Source of the DNA: Microbotryum silenes-acaulis
Taxonomy: Eukaryota > Basidiomycota > Microbotryomycetes > Microbotryales > Microbotryaceae
Assembly: GCA_003665825.1 (NCBI GenBank)
Contig: QPFY01000011.1
Coordinates: 124,001 to 188,000 of the forward strand
Length of the DNA: 64,000 nt
Direction of reading: 5' to 3'
Each line of letters starts with the position of its first letter. Positions within the stretch are counted from its first letter, which is position 1. Shown piece after piece: positions 1-9,649 of the stretch. The notes beneath the pieces were generated by a model. It had not been told where the DNA came from, did no database searches, and saw nothing but the letters and a program-made list of their open reading frames with translations. The position numbers were made by a program, and so were the translations under genes.

Positions 1-1687
1 AGGATGACCTACGATGAAGCTCGGGGAGATGCACTGATTTTCAATAAACTCGCCAACGAGTTTATCAAGCAACCTAGCGTTCGTACGAGGTTCGGAGCAA
101 TCGACCTTATGTTTCTCGCACACGCGCCTCAAGAACGCATTCGCCTCTTCGCCATCGAGCTCCTTCCCGCTGGGGAACGTTTCGCCCGTTTGTTTTTCGA
201 GTTCTTGAATCATGTCGAAGCGTTTCCAAGGGGTGGTGAAATCGAGTTGGAGCGTTTCGCCACCGGGTCCGTTGGGGTGGTATTCGATCTTGTACCCTCC
301 AGTCAAGTGGTGTACCAAGCCCGAAATCATGGATTCGGTCAGGTCCATGATGTCGTACACATCCGCGTAGGCCATATAGAACTCGCAGATTGAGAATTCG
401 GGGTTATGAGTTAGGTCGATCCCTTCGTTACGGAAAACGCGACCGATCTCGTACACGCGATCCAAACCACCGACGACCAATTCCTTGAGGTACAACTCGG
501 GTGCGACGCGCATGAACAGGTCCAACGAAAGGGCGTTGTGGTGGGTGACGAAAGGTTTGGCCGTCGCTCCGCCGGCGATCATGTTCATCATCGGGGTTTC
601 GACCTCGAGGAAGCCGAGGTTGTCGAGGAATTTGCGCACGTAGTTGATGATGCGCGCGCGCTTGACAAAGACCTCGCGACGTTCTTGGTTCATGATCAAG
701 TCGAGGTAGCGCTTGCGGTGACGTTGTTCTTGGTCCTTGAAGCCGTAGTGCTCCTTGGGCAACTGGTGCAAGTTCGGCGAAAGGAGGACGGTCTTGGTCG
801 GGATGATGGAGAGCTCGCCCTTCTTGGTCCTCGCGGCGGTACCGACGACGCCGATGATGTCACCACGACGGAGGATGTTGTGCACGCCCTCGAACGATTC
901 GGGTGCGTCGTCGTTGTTCGCCTGGGCCATGATCTGACACCTCTGACCCTCGGAGATGAGGTCGTAGAAGCGCAGCTTGGCGCCGGCCTGGCGCATGTTG
1001 TGGATCCTGCCGGCGATGGCGACGACGTCATCGTGGCGGTCGCCGGCGTGGGGGACCAAGGACGCGTACTTTGCGACAAAGGCGGGGAGGGAGATCGTGA
1101 CGTGGAACTTGTGCGGGTACGGGCTAGGGGTCGTCAAGGTGCGCTCGCTGTCGGGGATCGCGCGCAGCTTTTGAATCGCGCGCGAACGGAGCTCGTAGTA
1201 TTGCTGTAGACTTGCAGAACACCATCAGTCGGTGAACGAGACCGAGGTAGATCGCAGAAGATGACCTACGTTCGGGGTGAGCTCTGCCTCGGCGTCTGCA
1301 GCGGCGGCATCAGCGTCGTCGCCGTCCTTGTTGGCCTTGACGGGAGCGGGGGGCGCAGCAGCGACCTTCTGAGAGGGATGCAGAGCGTGCACATTAGAAT
1401 TGCTCAGAAACCAAAGCCTGGTGCGGTGGATGTGGATGTGGACCGTACCTTGGCCGCCTTCTTGGCCGCGACTTCCCTCGCCTTGCTACGCTTCTTCAGT
1501 TCGCTGGAGGGGCCGCCCGAGATTGGCACGAGAATTACCGTCTGTCAGCATGACGAGCGGCGCACCTACACGGACGCTTTGCTCACCTCTTGGACACCAT
1601 CTCTCCCGAGGCTTCATCGAGCAACAACTTGGGTTCGGCGGTGGTGGGAGCAGCGGCTTGGGCGGGCGCAGGGGCTGATTCGGACAT
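1..1687 (-). CDS. KRS1: Lysyl-tRNA synthetase, class II (C-terminus beyond window)
   Basis: The protein charges tRNA-Lys with lysine for translation. Exons on the minus strand are about 1687-1587, 1503-1449, 1368-1270 and 1203 to the window edge, and all phases agree. The first exon gives [10 protein letters not shown] and runs into the eukaryotic N-terminal motif GEMVSKSELKKR, followed by a lysine/alanine-rich helix. Next come the OB-fold tRNA-binding domain and the start of the class II catalytic core, including [16 protein letters not shown] (motif 2) and a [12 protein letters not shown] stretch at the edge. The last part of the catalytic domain, with motif 3, lies outside the window. The ATG at 1687 has A at -3, a good context. 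The frame stays open upstream to an ATG at 1801, which would add an arginine-rich, mitochondrial-type leader (see findings). Identification is secure; the exact isoform start is inference. Confidence 0.93.
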
Positions 1688-2191
1688 GGTGAACGCGCGC
1701 TGATGTGGTGCGAAAGATCTCTGGCAAGGACAGGGTGTCTGGTGTAGTGCAGGCGTTGTTCTGAGCAAGGTGGAAGGTCGTAGCAAGGCGCGCAACAGCA
1801 TGCACGGTGGACGGGGGACGGGGGCGAGAGCGGCGCGGCGGTCACGAGCGCACTGTGGGGGCAGACAGACCCTTGTTGGGGTGTTGAGCTGCAGCACGCG
1901 CACCTCGCCTCGGCTACCGGATCCCCAAGTTGGACCTACCTACCTGGTTTGCGTCGTGGGAGGTTGGGTTGGGCGCAAAAGGGAGCCAAGACGAAGACGA
2001 ACCGCGCGAGTCAAGCAAAAGAAACGCCGTCGAGATCTCTGATTAGAACCGGATCAATTTGCGCATTAGCATTGATACTAATCGTTCACCCTCGTGAGCT
2101 CGCGCCGGTTCTGACTTCGCACTCTACAGCTCACGCGCTCACGGCTCCCTGCCTCCACACTCCCCATCTTCCTCCCTCGCTCTCACCCGAC
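1688..2191. promoter_or_regulatory. Shared divergent promoter region, LysRS / TRM112
   Basis: About 500 bp separate the minus-strand LysRS start at 1687 from the plus-strand TRM112 start at 2192. The LysRS-proximal part, 1688-1801, is open in frame with LysRS and can encode an N-terminal extension. The rest shows only short unsupported ORFs. No defined promoter element was recognised. A bidirectional promoter is inferred from gene layout only. Confidence 0.45.
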
Positions 2192-3013
2192 ATGGTCCGC
2201 CTCATCACACACAACCTGCTCTCGTGCCCATCCAAGCTGTGCAGCTACCCGACCAACTTTCCGCTCCAGTTCCGCAACGTCTCGCGGATCGAGCTGATCG
2301 ACCAGGACTTTAACGAGGACTTTGTCCGTGGCTTCCTCAGTCGATTGGAGTGGCACGCCTTGAGCACGAGTGCCCAACAGGTCAGTGTAGATTCCCGCCT
2401 GGCTCACAAGATGGCCAAACTGTAGGGAGGGGGGCAGCCCGCACGAACAGCGATACAGAGCCGAGCAACGGTCGACCCAACAACCTTTCACTTATTGGAC
2501 TCGCTCAAAATTCATCAATTGGAACCCATTGGAAGAAGGAAAAAAAAATCTTCTAATTCGAACCCATGCTTTATTCCCCCCGTTGCTTCCTCTCCCCAAA
2601 GCTCGGCGACACTTCGCTCCCGGCCGAACGACCCGACTTTGACGACCCACAAGCCGTACCTCTCGACCTCATTCAGAAACTGCACCACGTATTACTCGAG
2701 GTGAGCCCCACCATCAAGCCTTATCAAAACCGTGAAAAAAAAGAAAGAAAAAAAAACCAGCTCTGAAACCTTTGACCGAATACTCTTCTCCACCAGATCG
2801 TCGTCATGGACGGCGAAATGGTATGCCCCTCCCCCGCCTGTGGCCACATCTTCCTCATCAAGGACTCGATCCCCAACATGGTAAGGTCATTCAGTTCCCC
2901 ATCATCATTCATCATTCTCCCTCGCGCTGATCATTGACTCTCGTGCCTGTGGAAACACGTGTTGCCTATCATCGAAAAAACAGCTCCTCGCCGAACATGA
3001 GATTCGGAAATGA
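2192..3013 (+). CDS. TRM112: Multifunctional methyltransferase activator Trm112
   Basis: Trm112 is a small zinc-binding partner that stabilises several methyltransferases acting on tRNA, rRNA and release factor eRF1. Four exons, 2192-2380, 2602-2700, 2797-2880 and 2984-3013, join in phase to a 133-residue protein, a normal length for the family. It starts MVRLITHNLLSCPSKLC, and the centre contains the FPLQF motif. The C-terminal part contains the zinc-type cysteine pattern around MVCPSPACGHIFLIKDSIPNM, as in known Trm112 proteins. It ends LLAEHEIRK. The gene is divergent from LysRS, another translation gene. Confidence 0.93.
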
Positions 3014-3404
3014 TCGATTCCCCGTCCCTCTCCTTTTATTTCATTTTTTTGTTTCCCAATGTTGTATTCCGAATCCATGAACCCTCTTTCACCAGAAGCT
3101 AGCTGCGTCCGGAGCCGGTGATCAGCTCCGCAACAAACAAAAAAAGCGTGTTAGAGAAATAGCTATAGGCTCTCTCCCAAGACACCTATTGGCAGGCCTA
3201 GTTCCGGCTTATACCCTATTGGAAAGCAATTCCCAACCGTCTCACTTGGTCAAAAGAAAAAAAAGAGGCAATATAGGGACGCCGTTACGACCCAAGCAAG
3301 AACTCACGTACAACTGCATCAGCTAAGTGAGCGCCCAGATCCCTAAACAGCAAACAAAAAAGCTATGTCCACGAGGGACAACCCCGGAGATGAAAAAAAA
3401 TAAT
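3014..3404. other. Intergenic, A-rich blocks, no gene seen
   Basis: No convincing ORF is present. The stretch contains several separate short A-tracts (near 3140, 3256, 3352 and 3393) set in unique sequence. These could be remnants of retroelement tails, but no element body was recognised. The A-tract at 3393-3400 lies just downstream of the minus-strand tRNA gene and can serve as its T-run terminator. Confidence 0.4.
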
Positions 3405-3476
3405 TGACCCCTGCGTGAATCGAACACGCGTTATTCGCGCCACAAGCGAGCGTAATGACCACTATACGAAGGAGTC
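3405..3476 (-). tRNA. tRNA-His (GUG anticodon)
   Basis: The minus-strand sequence folds as a 72-nt cloverleaf. The acceptor stem has seven pairs including one G-U, starting G1 and ending with discriminator A. The D arm is GTA...TAC around TAGTGGTCAT. The anticodon loop is TTGTGGC, giving GTG, and the T arm is GCGTG/CACGC around TTCGATT. The outermost anticodon-stem pair is mismatched. A73 fits a eukaryotic tRNA-His, whose extra G-1 is added after transcription. There is no intron. A run of eight T lies 4 nt downstream on the sense strand, a Pol III terminator. LINE-derived sequence begins within about 300 bp of its 5' side. Confidence 0.87.
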
Positions 3477-3764
3477 TCACATTTGATGTTGGACATTCCC
3501 AGGGTGTCAAGTATCAATCCAAAAACACAAATTTTGGACAAAAAAACCTGAGGGGCCAGGGACTGCTGAGGTGGAGGTTTTGAGGGACCTCCACCGCGTC
3601 TTGCTGTGACCGAGCATAGACTTGGGGCTTCGTGGGTCAGGGTAGTTGCGCAGTCGCTCTCCTGTCTTTGTCTCGACCGAGTTGGGAAGTGGGTGCGGGG
3701 TGGGCCTCTTGTCGTTAGTAAATCGTTTTATTACTCTTTCTCTCCTTCTCTCTCTCTCATTCGT

Positions 3765-3969
3765 CTCCTGAGGGGGAGCAACCGCTTGGCTGGGGCACTT
3801 GAATCCCAAGTATCGGATTGGTGGACACCGGCCCGTTTCTCGCATCTTGCGGGCGGTTTGTGTTATCATCGTCGACTTCCATCTAGTTTTTCCGTAGGCT
3901 AATCAGGGGGAACAGGAATTGGGGGCAATATGATGAACAGTTTCTACAAAAAAAAAAAAAAAAAAAAAA
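3765..3969 (+). repeat. LINE 3' end, upstream copy, with 22-nt poly(A)
   Basis: About 180 bp beginning CTCCTG and ending in GGCAATATGATGAACAG plus a poly(A) tract (3948-3969). It is nearly identical to 8602-8788 at the end of the LINE and is recognisable in diverged form at 9349-9536. The poly(A) marks it as the 3' end of a retrotransposed copy. The next base belongs to the coding region of the downstream LINE copy, so the two copies are head to tail with no spacer. Confidence 0.8.
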
Positions 3970-3970
3970 C

Positions 3971-6900
3971 TTCAACGCCCCGAGACCCAAGACTCTTCGG
4001 ATCTTGGCCGGCGATCTCAATGATTGTCCGGATGTATCGGTCGACCGAGTGTCCATCACCGATCGCGCTTGGACTCCTGTATCGCACTGGCAGACCTTGC
4101 TGTCAAAGATCGCGTTCAAGGCACTCGACACGGTCCGACATGTCCATCCTTGCACCCCCGCATTCACTCGTCCTCACTACCGTGGTAGAGGGGAAGAGCG
4201 AAAGATTTGCTCGTGGTCGCGGATCGACTATATTCTTGTCCAATCCAGTTGGGCGAACCGGTTGTTGAGCGCTTCTACGCTCTTCGACGCGCCCTGTTCG
4301 GACCACAGACCTGTAGTTGCAACTTTCGCTTTGCCTACATCGAACGCTGATGCCGAACCCCCCCTTTCTCTTCCCTCTACGAGCGATTTCATTTCGAGGC
4401 TCAACCCAACGGTCTTTGACGATCAAGACTTTGTCGCATCGATTCCCGGGGTCGTCGACGAGGTCTGTCAAAGGCTCGAGGGGACCGCTCCGCTCGGCGA
4501 AGTCTATGACGCCGCTCTGCGGGCGGTTGCAGTCGCTGGCCATGCACGATATCGCTCGACTCGTGCCGACATGCGCCGACTGCGGGCCGAGAGCCAATCC
4601 GTCATGGAGGCTTTGGAGGCACGCGGTGAGCACATGAATGAGGCTGAGCGCGATGCGTATGCTCTTGCCAAGTCGCGGTTGGACCAGTTGGCGGTAAAGG
4701 AGGCTCAGTGGCTGCGTATTCGTGCGCATGTGCCGTCAGTCGACTCGAGGGAAGGTCAATCGGCAAGCATTCGCACGCGCCTCAACCGCCGGAGTCGCCA
4801 GACGAGCATCGTCTCGCTGGAGGATGTGGATGGCACCGAGACCGTTGACATGCAGGAGGCGCTGGGTATTGCTTCACGGCACGCGCAGTCGCTCTTCACA
4901 CCGGACCCAGCTCGTGGCGACCCGACGAACGCACGCCGGTCTCTGCTCGACCCTATTCGCGCAGCGAAATGCTACGATGACGACCGCTCGGACCCTACGT
5001 TCGGTCGTCGGCTGCCTCGTCAAGCGAGAGTGGCGCTTGACGAGCCCTTCACCCTCCTCGAGGTTGAAGCGGCGTTGAAGAAGACGGATTCGGGGCGATC
5101 ACCGGGGCCCTCGGGCATTCCGTACGAGCTCTTCAAGGCGCTGCCAACCTACTTTGCTCCCAAGCTGTTGGACTTGTTCAACTCGATTTGGGAGGGCGGC
5201 AAAATGACGGCGTCCTTGGCAGAGGGGCTGGTGCGGCTCTTGCCCAAGAATAAACCGGGGGCCAATCTGAAATCACTGGGGGCATACCGACCGATCACAC
5301 TGCGCGAGACGACCTACAAGGTCCTCAGCAAGGTCTTGGTGGCGCGACTCAATGGGGTGCTCGGCGAGCTTTTGCCGCCGGCGCAACACGGTTTCATGCC
5401 ATCAAGACGTTCAGCGGACGCGGGAAGTCATCTCACTCTCCTTCTCGAAAAACTCAAGTCGCTAGGCACTGAAGTTTTCCCCGAGGGCGCCCTCTTGTCT
5501 TTGGATCAGCAGAGCGCGTACGATCGGGTCGATCACGCCTGGATCTTCGAGGTCTTTGCGGCCTTTGGGTTCGGCGAGCGTTTCATCTCGCTGCTGCGCG
5601 CTCTCTACGATCCCGAGACTCTGGGGGTGCGCTACCTTGTCAATGGGTTCCCCACGGACTTGGTGCGGTTGCTGTGTGGTCTCGGTCAGGGGGATCCCCT
5701 CTCGTGCCCGGTTTGGAACATCACGTTCCAACCCTTCCTCGACGCCCTCGTGCGGCGCGGGATCGCGCTCGACCTGCAGAAGGTGTGGCCAGGAGGGCCG
5801 CGTGCGCAGCTTACGCATCTGGCGTTTGCCGATGATGCTGTGGTGGTGGTGGAGTCACCGGCGGCATTGTCGAAGCTGCAAACGCTGTCGCAGACGTGGT
5901 ACGAGGCAACCAACGGGAAGACCAACACGGACAAGACGCTGGTGCTACCACTCGGACCGAACTGGCTTCGGGACGAGACTGCGCAGGCGCTGCCAACGGT
6001 GCAGGAGGGGGAGAGCTTCAAGTGGTGCGGCTATGCCTTCTTTCGCCACGGTGACTCGAAACTGTTTTGGACCCATGTTCTTGACAGGATCAAGGCCAAG
6101 GCCCGCGCCGCTGGAGACCGGACACTTTCGCCGAGTGGGAAGGTTTTCTATGTCAACGCTCACATCATCTCGACGGTCCTCCACGTACTGTCCTTCGACA
6201 TACCGCCTCAATGGTTCATTAAGGCGGCGGAGACGGCACTTACGGATTTTGTCTGGGGAGGAGCAGGGCGAAATACCGTCGCTCGCGATTTCGTGTTCCA
6301 GGCTCGGGAGGACGGTGGCTTGGGCTTGATTTCGATCGGCGACATCGTTCATTCGGGGGCGCTTCGATTTTGGGATGCTGTGGCGGGCTCGGACGAGGCG
6401 ATCTGGGCGCCCCTAGCTCGCGAGAGCTGGAGGTCCCTCGTCGCTGCGACCCGCGATTTCAGTCCGTGGGGGTTCTTCAGCAGCACGGCTCGGGTCGAGA
6501 AGCTGTATCGCGACTCGACGCGTTGGGGGGCAGTCGTTGCAGCGGCCAGGGTCACAGTTCCAACCATCAAGTCCGAACTTCTTACGCTTCCCGAATTGCT
6601 TTCGCTTCCGCCTCGCCTCCCTTCACTCTATGCTGAAGGTGCCAAGCACGCATATGACGATGCGGACGCAGTGGCGAAGTTTGCGCAGATCGCGGACCTG
6701 TACTGGAGGGACGAAGGGAAGGGCTGGGCTCTGGTTGGTCATCGACGCGGGTTCTGGCAGCACTCTAAGGAACCCGCCCTGGCGCACGAGCACGTGTGGT
6801 CGCGCGTGGGTCAGTTGCTCAAGGCGAAAGCGTTGCTGCCCAAGACCGCGTTGCGACCTGCTCGGATACCTCTCAAGGAGGCTCCCCGTCCCCGGTGCTT

Positions 6901-7552
6901 CAACTTCTTTGGGCTCACCCGACCGTTCACTATTCGCAAGCTTCGTCGGCTTGTGAACGTGGTTCGGTTCCCAGGGAGGGAGGATCGTGTCAAGCGTTTC
7001 CGTGATGGGACTTCTCAGAGCGATAGGAAGCGCTTCTGGAGATGGCTTCATGACCGGTTCGCGTCTGCTGTGGAGCAGGACACCCACTGGCGGCTCATGT
7101 ACGACGTGACGCCGACGCGCAAGAGGCAGCATACTCAGGGTCATGCCTCTTCGCCGACGTGTCTATTCTGCGGCAACGATGCAGCGGTCATCGAGACGGT
7201 GTCGCACTACTTTTTCGAGTGCGCGTACTCGACCAGCTTCTGGGGCGGGGTGCTTCGCATTCTGTTCGACAAGCTCGGCATCGAGGATACCGACGTCGAT
7301 CCGTCGACGTTCACTCCGGAGCAGCTGACTATGGGGCTCTCCCTTTTGCGGGGTCGTGGGAGAACGACCTCGAAATGGATGTGGGTTCGGCTGGCCTGCG
7401 CGATCGGCTTCCAGCGGCTGCACCTGCTCCGCTGGCGCGTTCATCAGCGGTTCGAGCTGGACAAAGTCGTGGCCCCTCCCTCGCTGCCCAGTGCACTCAG
7501 AGCGTTCGAGCGAGATTTTCTCTCTCGAGCGGGCTTTGTGCCTGGGGCTTGA
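3971..7552 (+). CDS. LINE polyprotein: endonuclease (C-part), reverse transcriptase, zf-RVT
   Basis: An open frame of nearly 1200 residues without stops. Residues 1-110 hold the C-terminal half of an APE-type endonuclease, with the motifs AGDLND, SRIDYIL and SDHRPV. The reverse transcriptase spans roughly residues 340-700. It has the fingers motif RPITLRETTYKVLSKVL, LSLDQQSAYDRV, GLGQGDPLSCPVWN and the catalytic LAFADDAVVV. The C-terminal part carries a zinc-knuckle-like pattern CLFCG...HYFFEC, as in the zf-RVT domain. There is no true start: the first codon after the poly(A) is in frame and no ATG precedes the endonuclease motif. The core looks intact, so truncation was recent enough that the frame has not decayed. 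Confidence 0.88.
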   Translation, partial: FNAPRPKTLRILAGDLNDCPDVSVDRVSITDRAWTPVSHWQTLLSKIAFKALDTVRHVHPCTPAFTRPHYRGRGEERKICSWSRIDYILVQSSWANRLLSASTLFDAPCSDHRPVVATFALPTSNADAEPPLSLPSTSDFISRLNPTVFDDQDFVASIPGVVDEVCQRLEGTAPLGEVYDAALRAVAVAGHARYRSTRADMRRLRAESQSVMEALEARGEHMNEAERDAYALAKSRLDQLAVKEAQWLRIRAHVPSVDSREGQSASIRTRLNRRSRQTSIVSLEDVDGTETVDMQEALGIASRHAQSLFTPDPARGDPTNARRSLLDPIRAAKCYDDDRSDPTFGRRLPRQARVALDEPFTLLEVEAALKKTDSGRSPGPSGIPYELFKALPTYFAPKLLDLFNSIWEGGKMTASLAEGLVRLLPKNKPGANLKSLGAYRPITLRETTYKVLSKVLVARLNGVLGELLPPAQHGFMPSRRSADAGSHLTLLLEKLKSLGTEVFPEGALLSLDQQSAYDRVDHAWIFEVFAAFGFGERFISLLRALYDPETLGVRYLVNGFPTDLVRLLCGLGQGDPLSCPVWNITFQPFLDALVRRGIALDLQKVWPGGPRAQLTHLAFADDAVVVVESPAALSKLQTLSQTWYEATNGKTNTDKTLVLPLGPNWLRDETAQALPTVQEGESFKWCGYAFFRHGDSKLFWTHVLDRIKAKARAAGDRTLSPSGKVFYVNAHIISTVLHVLSFDIPPQWFIKAAETALTDFVWGGAGRNTVARDFVFQAREDGGLGLISIGDIVHSGALRFWDAVAGSDEAIWAPLARESWRSLVAATRDFSPWGFFSSTARVEKLYRDSTRWGAVVAAARVTVPTIKSELLTLPELLSLPPRLPSLYAEGAKHAYDDADAVAKFAQIADLYWRDEGKGWALVGHRRGFWQHSKEPALAHEHVWSRVGQLLKAKALLPKTALRPARIPLKEAPRPRCFNFFGLTRPFTIRKLRRLVNVVRFPGREDRVKRFRDGTSQSDRKRFWRWLHDRFASAVEQDTHWRLMYDVTPTRKRQHTQGHASSPTCLFCGNDAAVIETVSHYFFECAYSTSFWGGVLRILFDKLGIEDTDVDPSTFTPEQLTMGLSLLRGRGRTTSKWMWVRLACAIGFQRLHLLRWRVHQRFELDKVVAPPSLPSALRAFERDFLSRAGFVPGA

Positions 7553-8470
7553 GATTGGGAGGTGTGATGACCGAGTTAAGTCCTTCCTTCCTATTTTCCT
7601 CCCCTCCTTTCCTCCCTTCTTTTTCGGAGGTCGACTTTTCTTTCAGAAGCTGACTGTCTTGAAACTTGTTGCGCAGTGGAAGGCTGCGCACCTCTCTTTC
7701 TCTCTCTACTTTGCGCAGTAGCGGTCTTCGTTCTTGGATGGATCGGCAAGCCCGGTCGATCGTCTTTGCGTTGGAGGCTTTGTGAAGTTCTCCCCTCTCC
7801 TTTCCCCCCCTTTTCCCTTCCCTTCCTCTTCTCGTTCCTGTTGCTCAGTTGTTGACTACGCTTCAGCCACTTCTCCTTTTACTCCTAAGCCGTGTGTTGG
7901 ATTCCGTCGAATGGTTCGTTCGTTCGCGTTGGTCAAGATCTACGGCATGGCTCGGGAAGAAAGGTCGCTCGTTCTTGGTCAATATCCTCGCGTCAAGGCG
8001 AGGCCCGTTTCGTTGTATTGGATCGTTGTTCGCTCGGCCCCGACGGCTCAACAGCCAGCACTCGAGACTCAGCCAAGGGAGGGCATCAGGCGCTGTCGGG
8101 GTGACGAGTAGCTGGGGCTTGGCTGCGGCCTGTTAGTCCCTGGGGACCTCTACCTCCGGCTTCGACCCCCTCCCTTGGCCCCTCGGGTGTGCTCCCCTCC
8201 TCTCTGTCTTAGTATTCCTGGTTCTCCCTATCCCCAGTCGTGACTTTCTTTATACTCTCCCCCTTCTTTCTCTAGGCGCTCTTGCCTGGTTTTCGAGTAT
8301 CTTCGCTCCCGCTCTTGGGACGTGAAGCGGCAGCAGTACTCACCGCCCGTTGGAGTCCGCGTTAGGTGCTCGGCGGGTTTTGATCTGCGCAGCGCTCTTT
8401 GCGCGCAGGGGTTTGACTTTCACCCAACTGCTTGCCGTCGTTGCTTTATAACCTCTTTTAGCTCTCTTTT

Positions 8471-8600
8471 TGTAGCGGTCCCAGCCAACCCGAAGGATTG
8501 CAATTTATGAGCCCCAGTCCCAGAAAAAAAAAATTGTAGCGGTCCCAGCCAACCCGAAGGATAGCGATTTATGAGCCCCAGTCAAACAAAAAAAACAATT
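8471..8600 (+). repeat. Tandem 60-65-bp units each ending in an A-tract (LINE 3' UTR)
   Basis: Two copies of a unit beginning TGTAGCGGTCCCAGCCAACC occur back to back at 8471-8534 and 8535-8600. They differ at a few positions, and each is followed by its own A-run. A degenerate third relative appears near 9604. The pattern resembles repeated 3' ends of retrotransposed RNA. Confidence 0.75.
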
Positions 8601-8601
8601 C

Positions 8602-8788
8602 CTCCTGGGGGGGAGCAACCGCTTGGCTGGGGCACTTGAATCCCAAGTATCGGATTGGTGGACACCGGCCCGTTTCTCGCATCTTGCGGGCGGTTTGTGT
8701 TATCATCGTCGACTTCCATCTAGTTTTTCCGTAGGCTAATCAGGGGGAGAACTGGGGGCAATATGATGAACAAGTTCTACAAAAAAAA
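8602..8788 (+). repeat. LINE 3' end, downstream copy
   Basis: This second copy of the 180-bp end repeat is identical to 3765-3945 over a long central block and differs near the tail. It ends in short A-runs at 8781-8788 and closes the truncated LINE. Confidence 0.8.
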
Positions 8789-9348
8789 TCAAAAAAATTC
8801 GGTCCTTCATCTTTATTCAAGGCCCCGATGTACCCTATCCTATGAGCCAATCCTTTTCCCGAAGTTACGGATCTATTTTGCCGACTTCCCTTATCTACAT
8901 TATTCTATGGACTAGAGGCTGATCACCTTGGGGACCTGATGCGGATATGGGTACGAGCGAGTGTAAGACTTTTTCATTCCCTCGGATTTTCAAGGGCCGT
9001 TAAGGACGCACCGGACATCACAAAATTGCAATGCTCTACCAACCATTAGACCCTATCTCCGGATAATCCGATTCCAGGGTTATAGAGGGTTCGAATCCCG
9101 CCTAGAGAGAGGGGCGCTTCATGCAAAGAAGGGTGCCCTCCCCTTCAACTATCGCCAATACAATTCCCCATTTCCCCTCAAGCAAATCCTCAAATCCTCA
9201 ATCAATCCTCAATACTCTTCAAGATCCGCAATCGCAATTTCAATTTTCGTTACACTCCCTCGGAGTGGACCATTTGATTCCCCCATGGCCTCAAGACGGT
9301 TTCAAATCCCTTACTTCAAATCGGGGAAGAAGGAAAGGGCAACTATGG
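8789..9348. other. Unique/decayed sequence with tRNA-like remnants
   Basis: No gene is supported. On the minus strand around 9062-8960 there is a D-arm/A-box-like stretch (TCTAATGGTTGGTAGAGCA) and a loop-like TTTTGTG, but no matching T arm or acceptor stem. On the plus strand near 9083-9100 there is an isolated GGGTTCGAATCCC box. These look like tRNA-derived debris, not working tRNA genes. Confidence 0.3.
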
Positions 9349-9536
9349 GGCTAAGCAACTTGAATTCCAAGTTTCGAATTGGTTGACTTGGCCAGCCAAC
9401 GCAATATATGCGCATAGTTTGTTATTAGCCTGGCGCAACCCTCATTAGTTTCAGTACTTGATTTGGTATGTTGGCTGACAGTTGGGCGCTGCAATGCGAG
9501 GCATGGTTCTACAAACAAAAAAACAAAAAAAACCCA
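9349..9536 (+). repeat. Diverged copy of the LINE 3' end
   Basis: The order of sub-motifs matches the 180-bp end repeat (GGGGCTAAGCAACTTG, TGAATTCCAAGTTTCG, TTTGTTATTAGCC, GGTTCTAC), with many substitutions. It is followed by an A-rich tail at about 9510-9535. Another short degenerate end lies at 9540-9600. This is older than the copies at 3765 and 8602. Confidence 0.6.
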
Positions 9537-9649
9537 CTCCGTTCAACAGGGTGAACAGAGTTTGAGGGTATCATGATGAACCGTTCCTAACATAAAACCC
9601 AAATGTAGTATTCCGGGTCAACCCGAATGTGTGCAGGTCATGGGCCCTA

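Larger units (their letters stand above)
3970..8788 (+). mobile_element. 5'-truncated non-LTR retrotransposon (LINE)
   Basis: The element begins abruptly after the poly(A) of an upstream copy, inside the endonuclease domain, and ends in an A-rich tail near 8788. One long ORF (to 7552) is followed by about 1.2 kb of 3' non-coding sequence that carries a duplicated 60-bp unit (8471-8600) and the 180-bp end repeat. The 5' UTR, any gag-like ORF and the N-terminal endonuclease are missing, so this copy cannot be autonomous. No clear target-site duplication was found. Confidence 0.85.

Noticed and set aside
538..1209. Plus-strand 223-codon ORF
   Set aside because: It is the antisense shadow of the lysyl-tRNA synthetase catalytic exon.
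3765..8788. 180-bp direct repeats as LTRs of an LTR element
   Set aside because: Each repeat ends in poly(A), the ORF carries an APE endonuclease and a LINE-type RT, and there is no integrase or protease. They are LINE 3' ends.
9083..9112. Plus-strand tRNA T-arm at GGGTTCGAATCCC
   Set aside because: No acceptor, D arm or anticodon arm can be folded around it; the T stem is mismatched.
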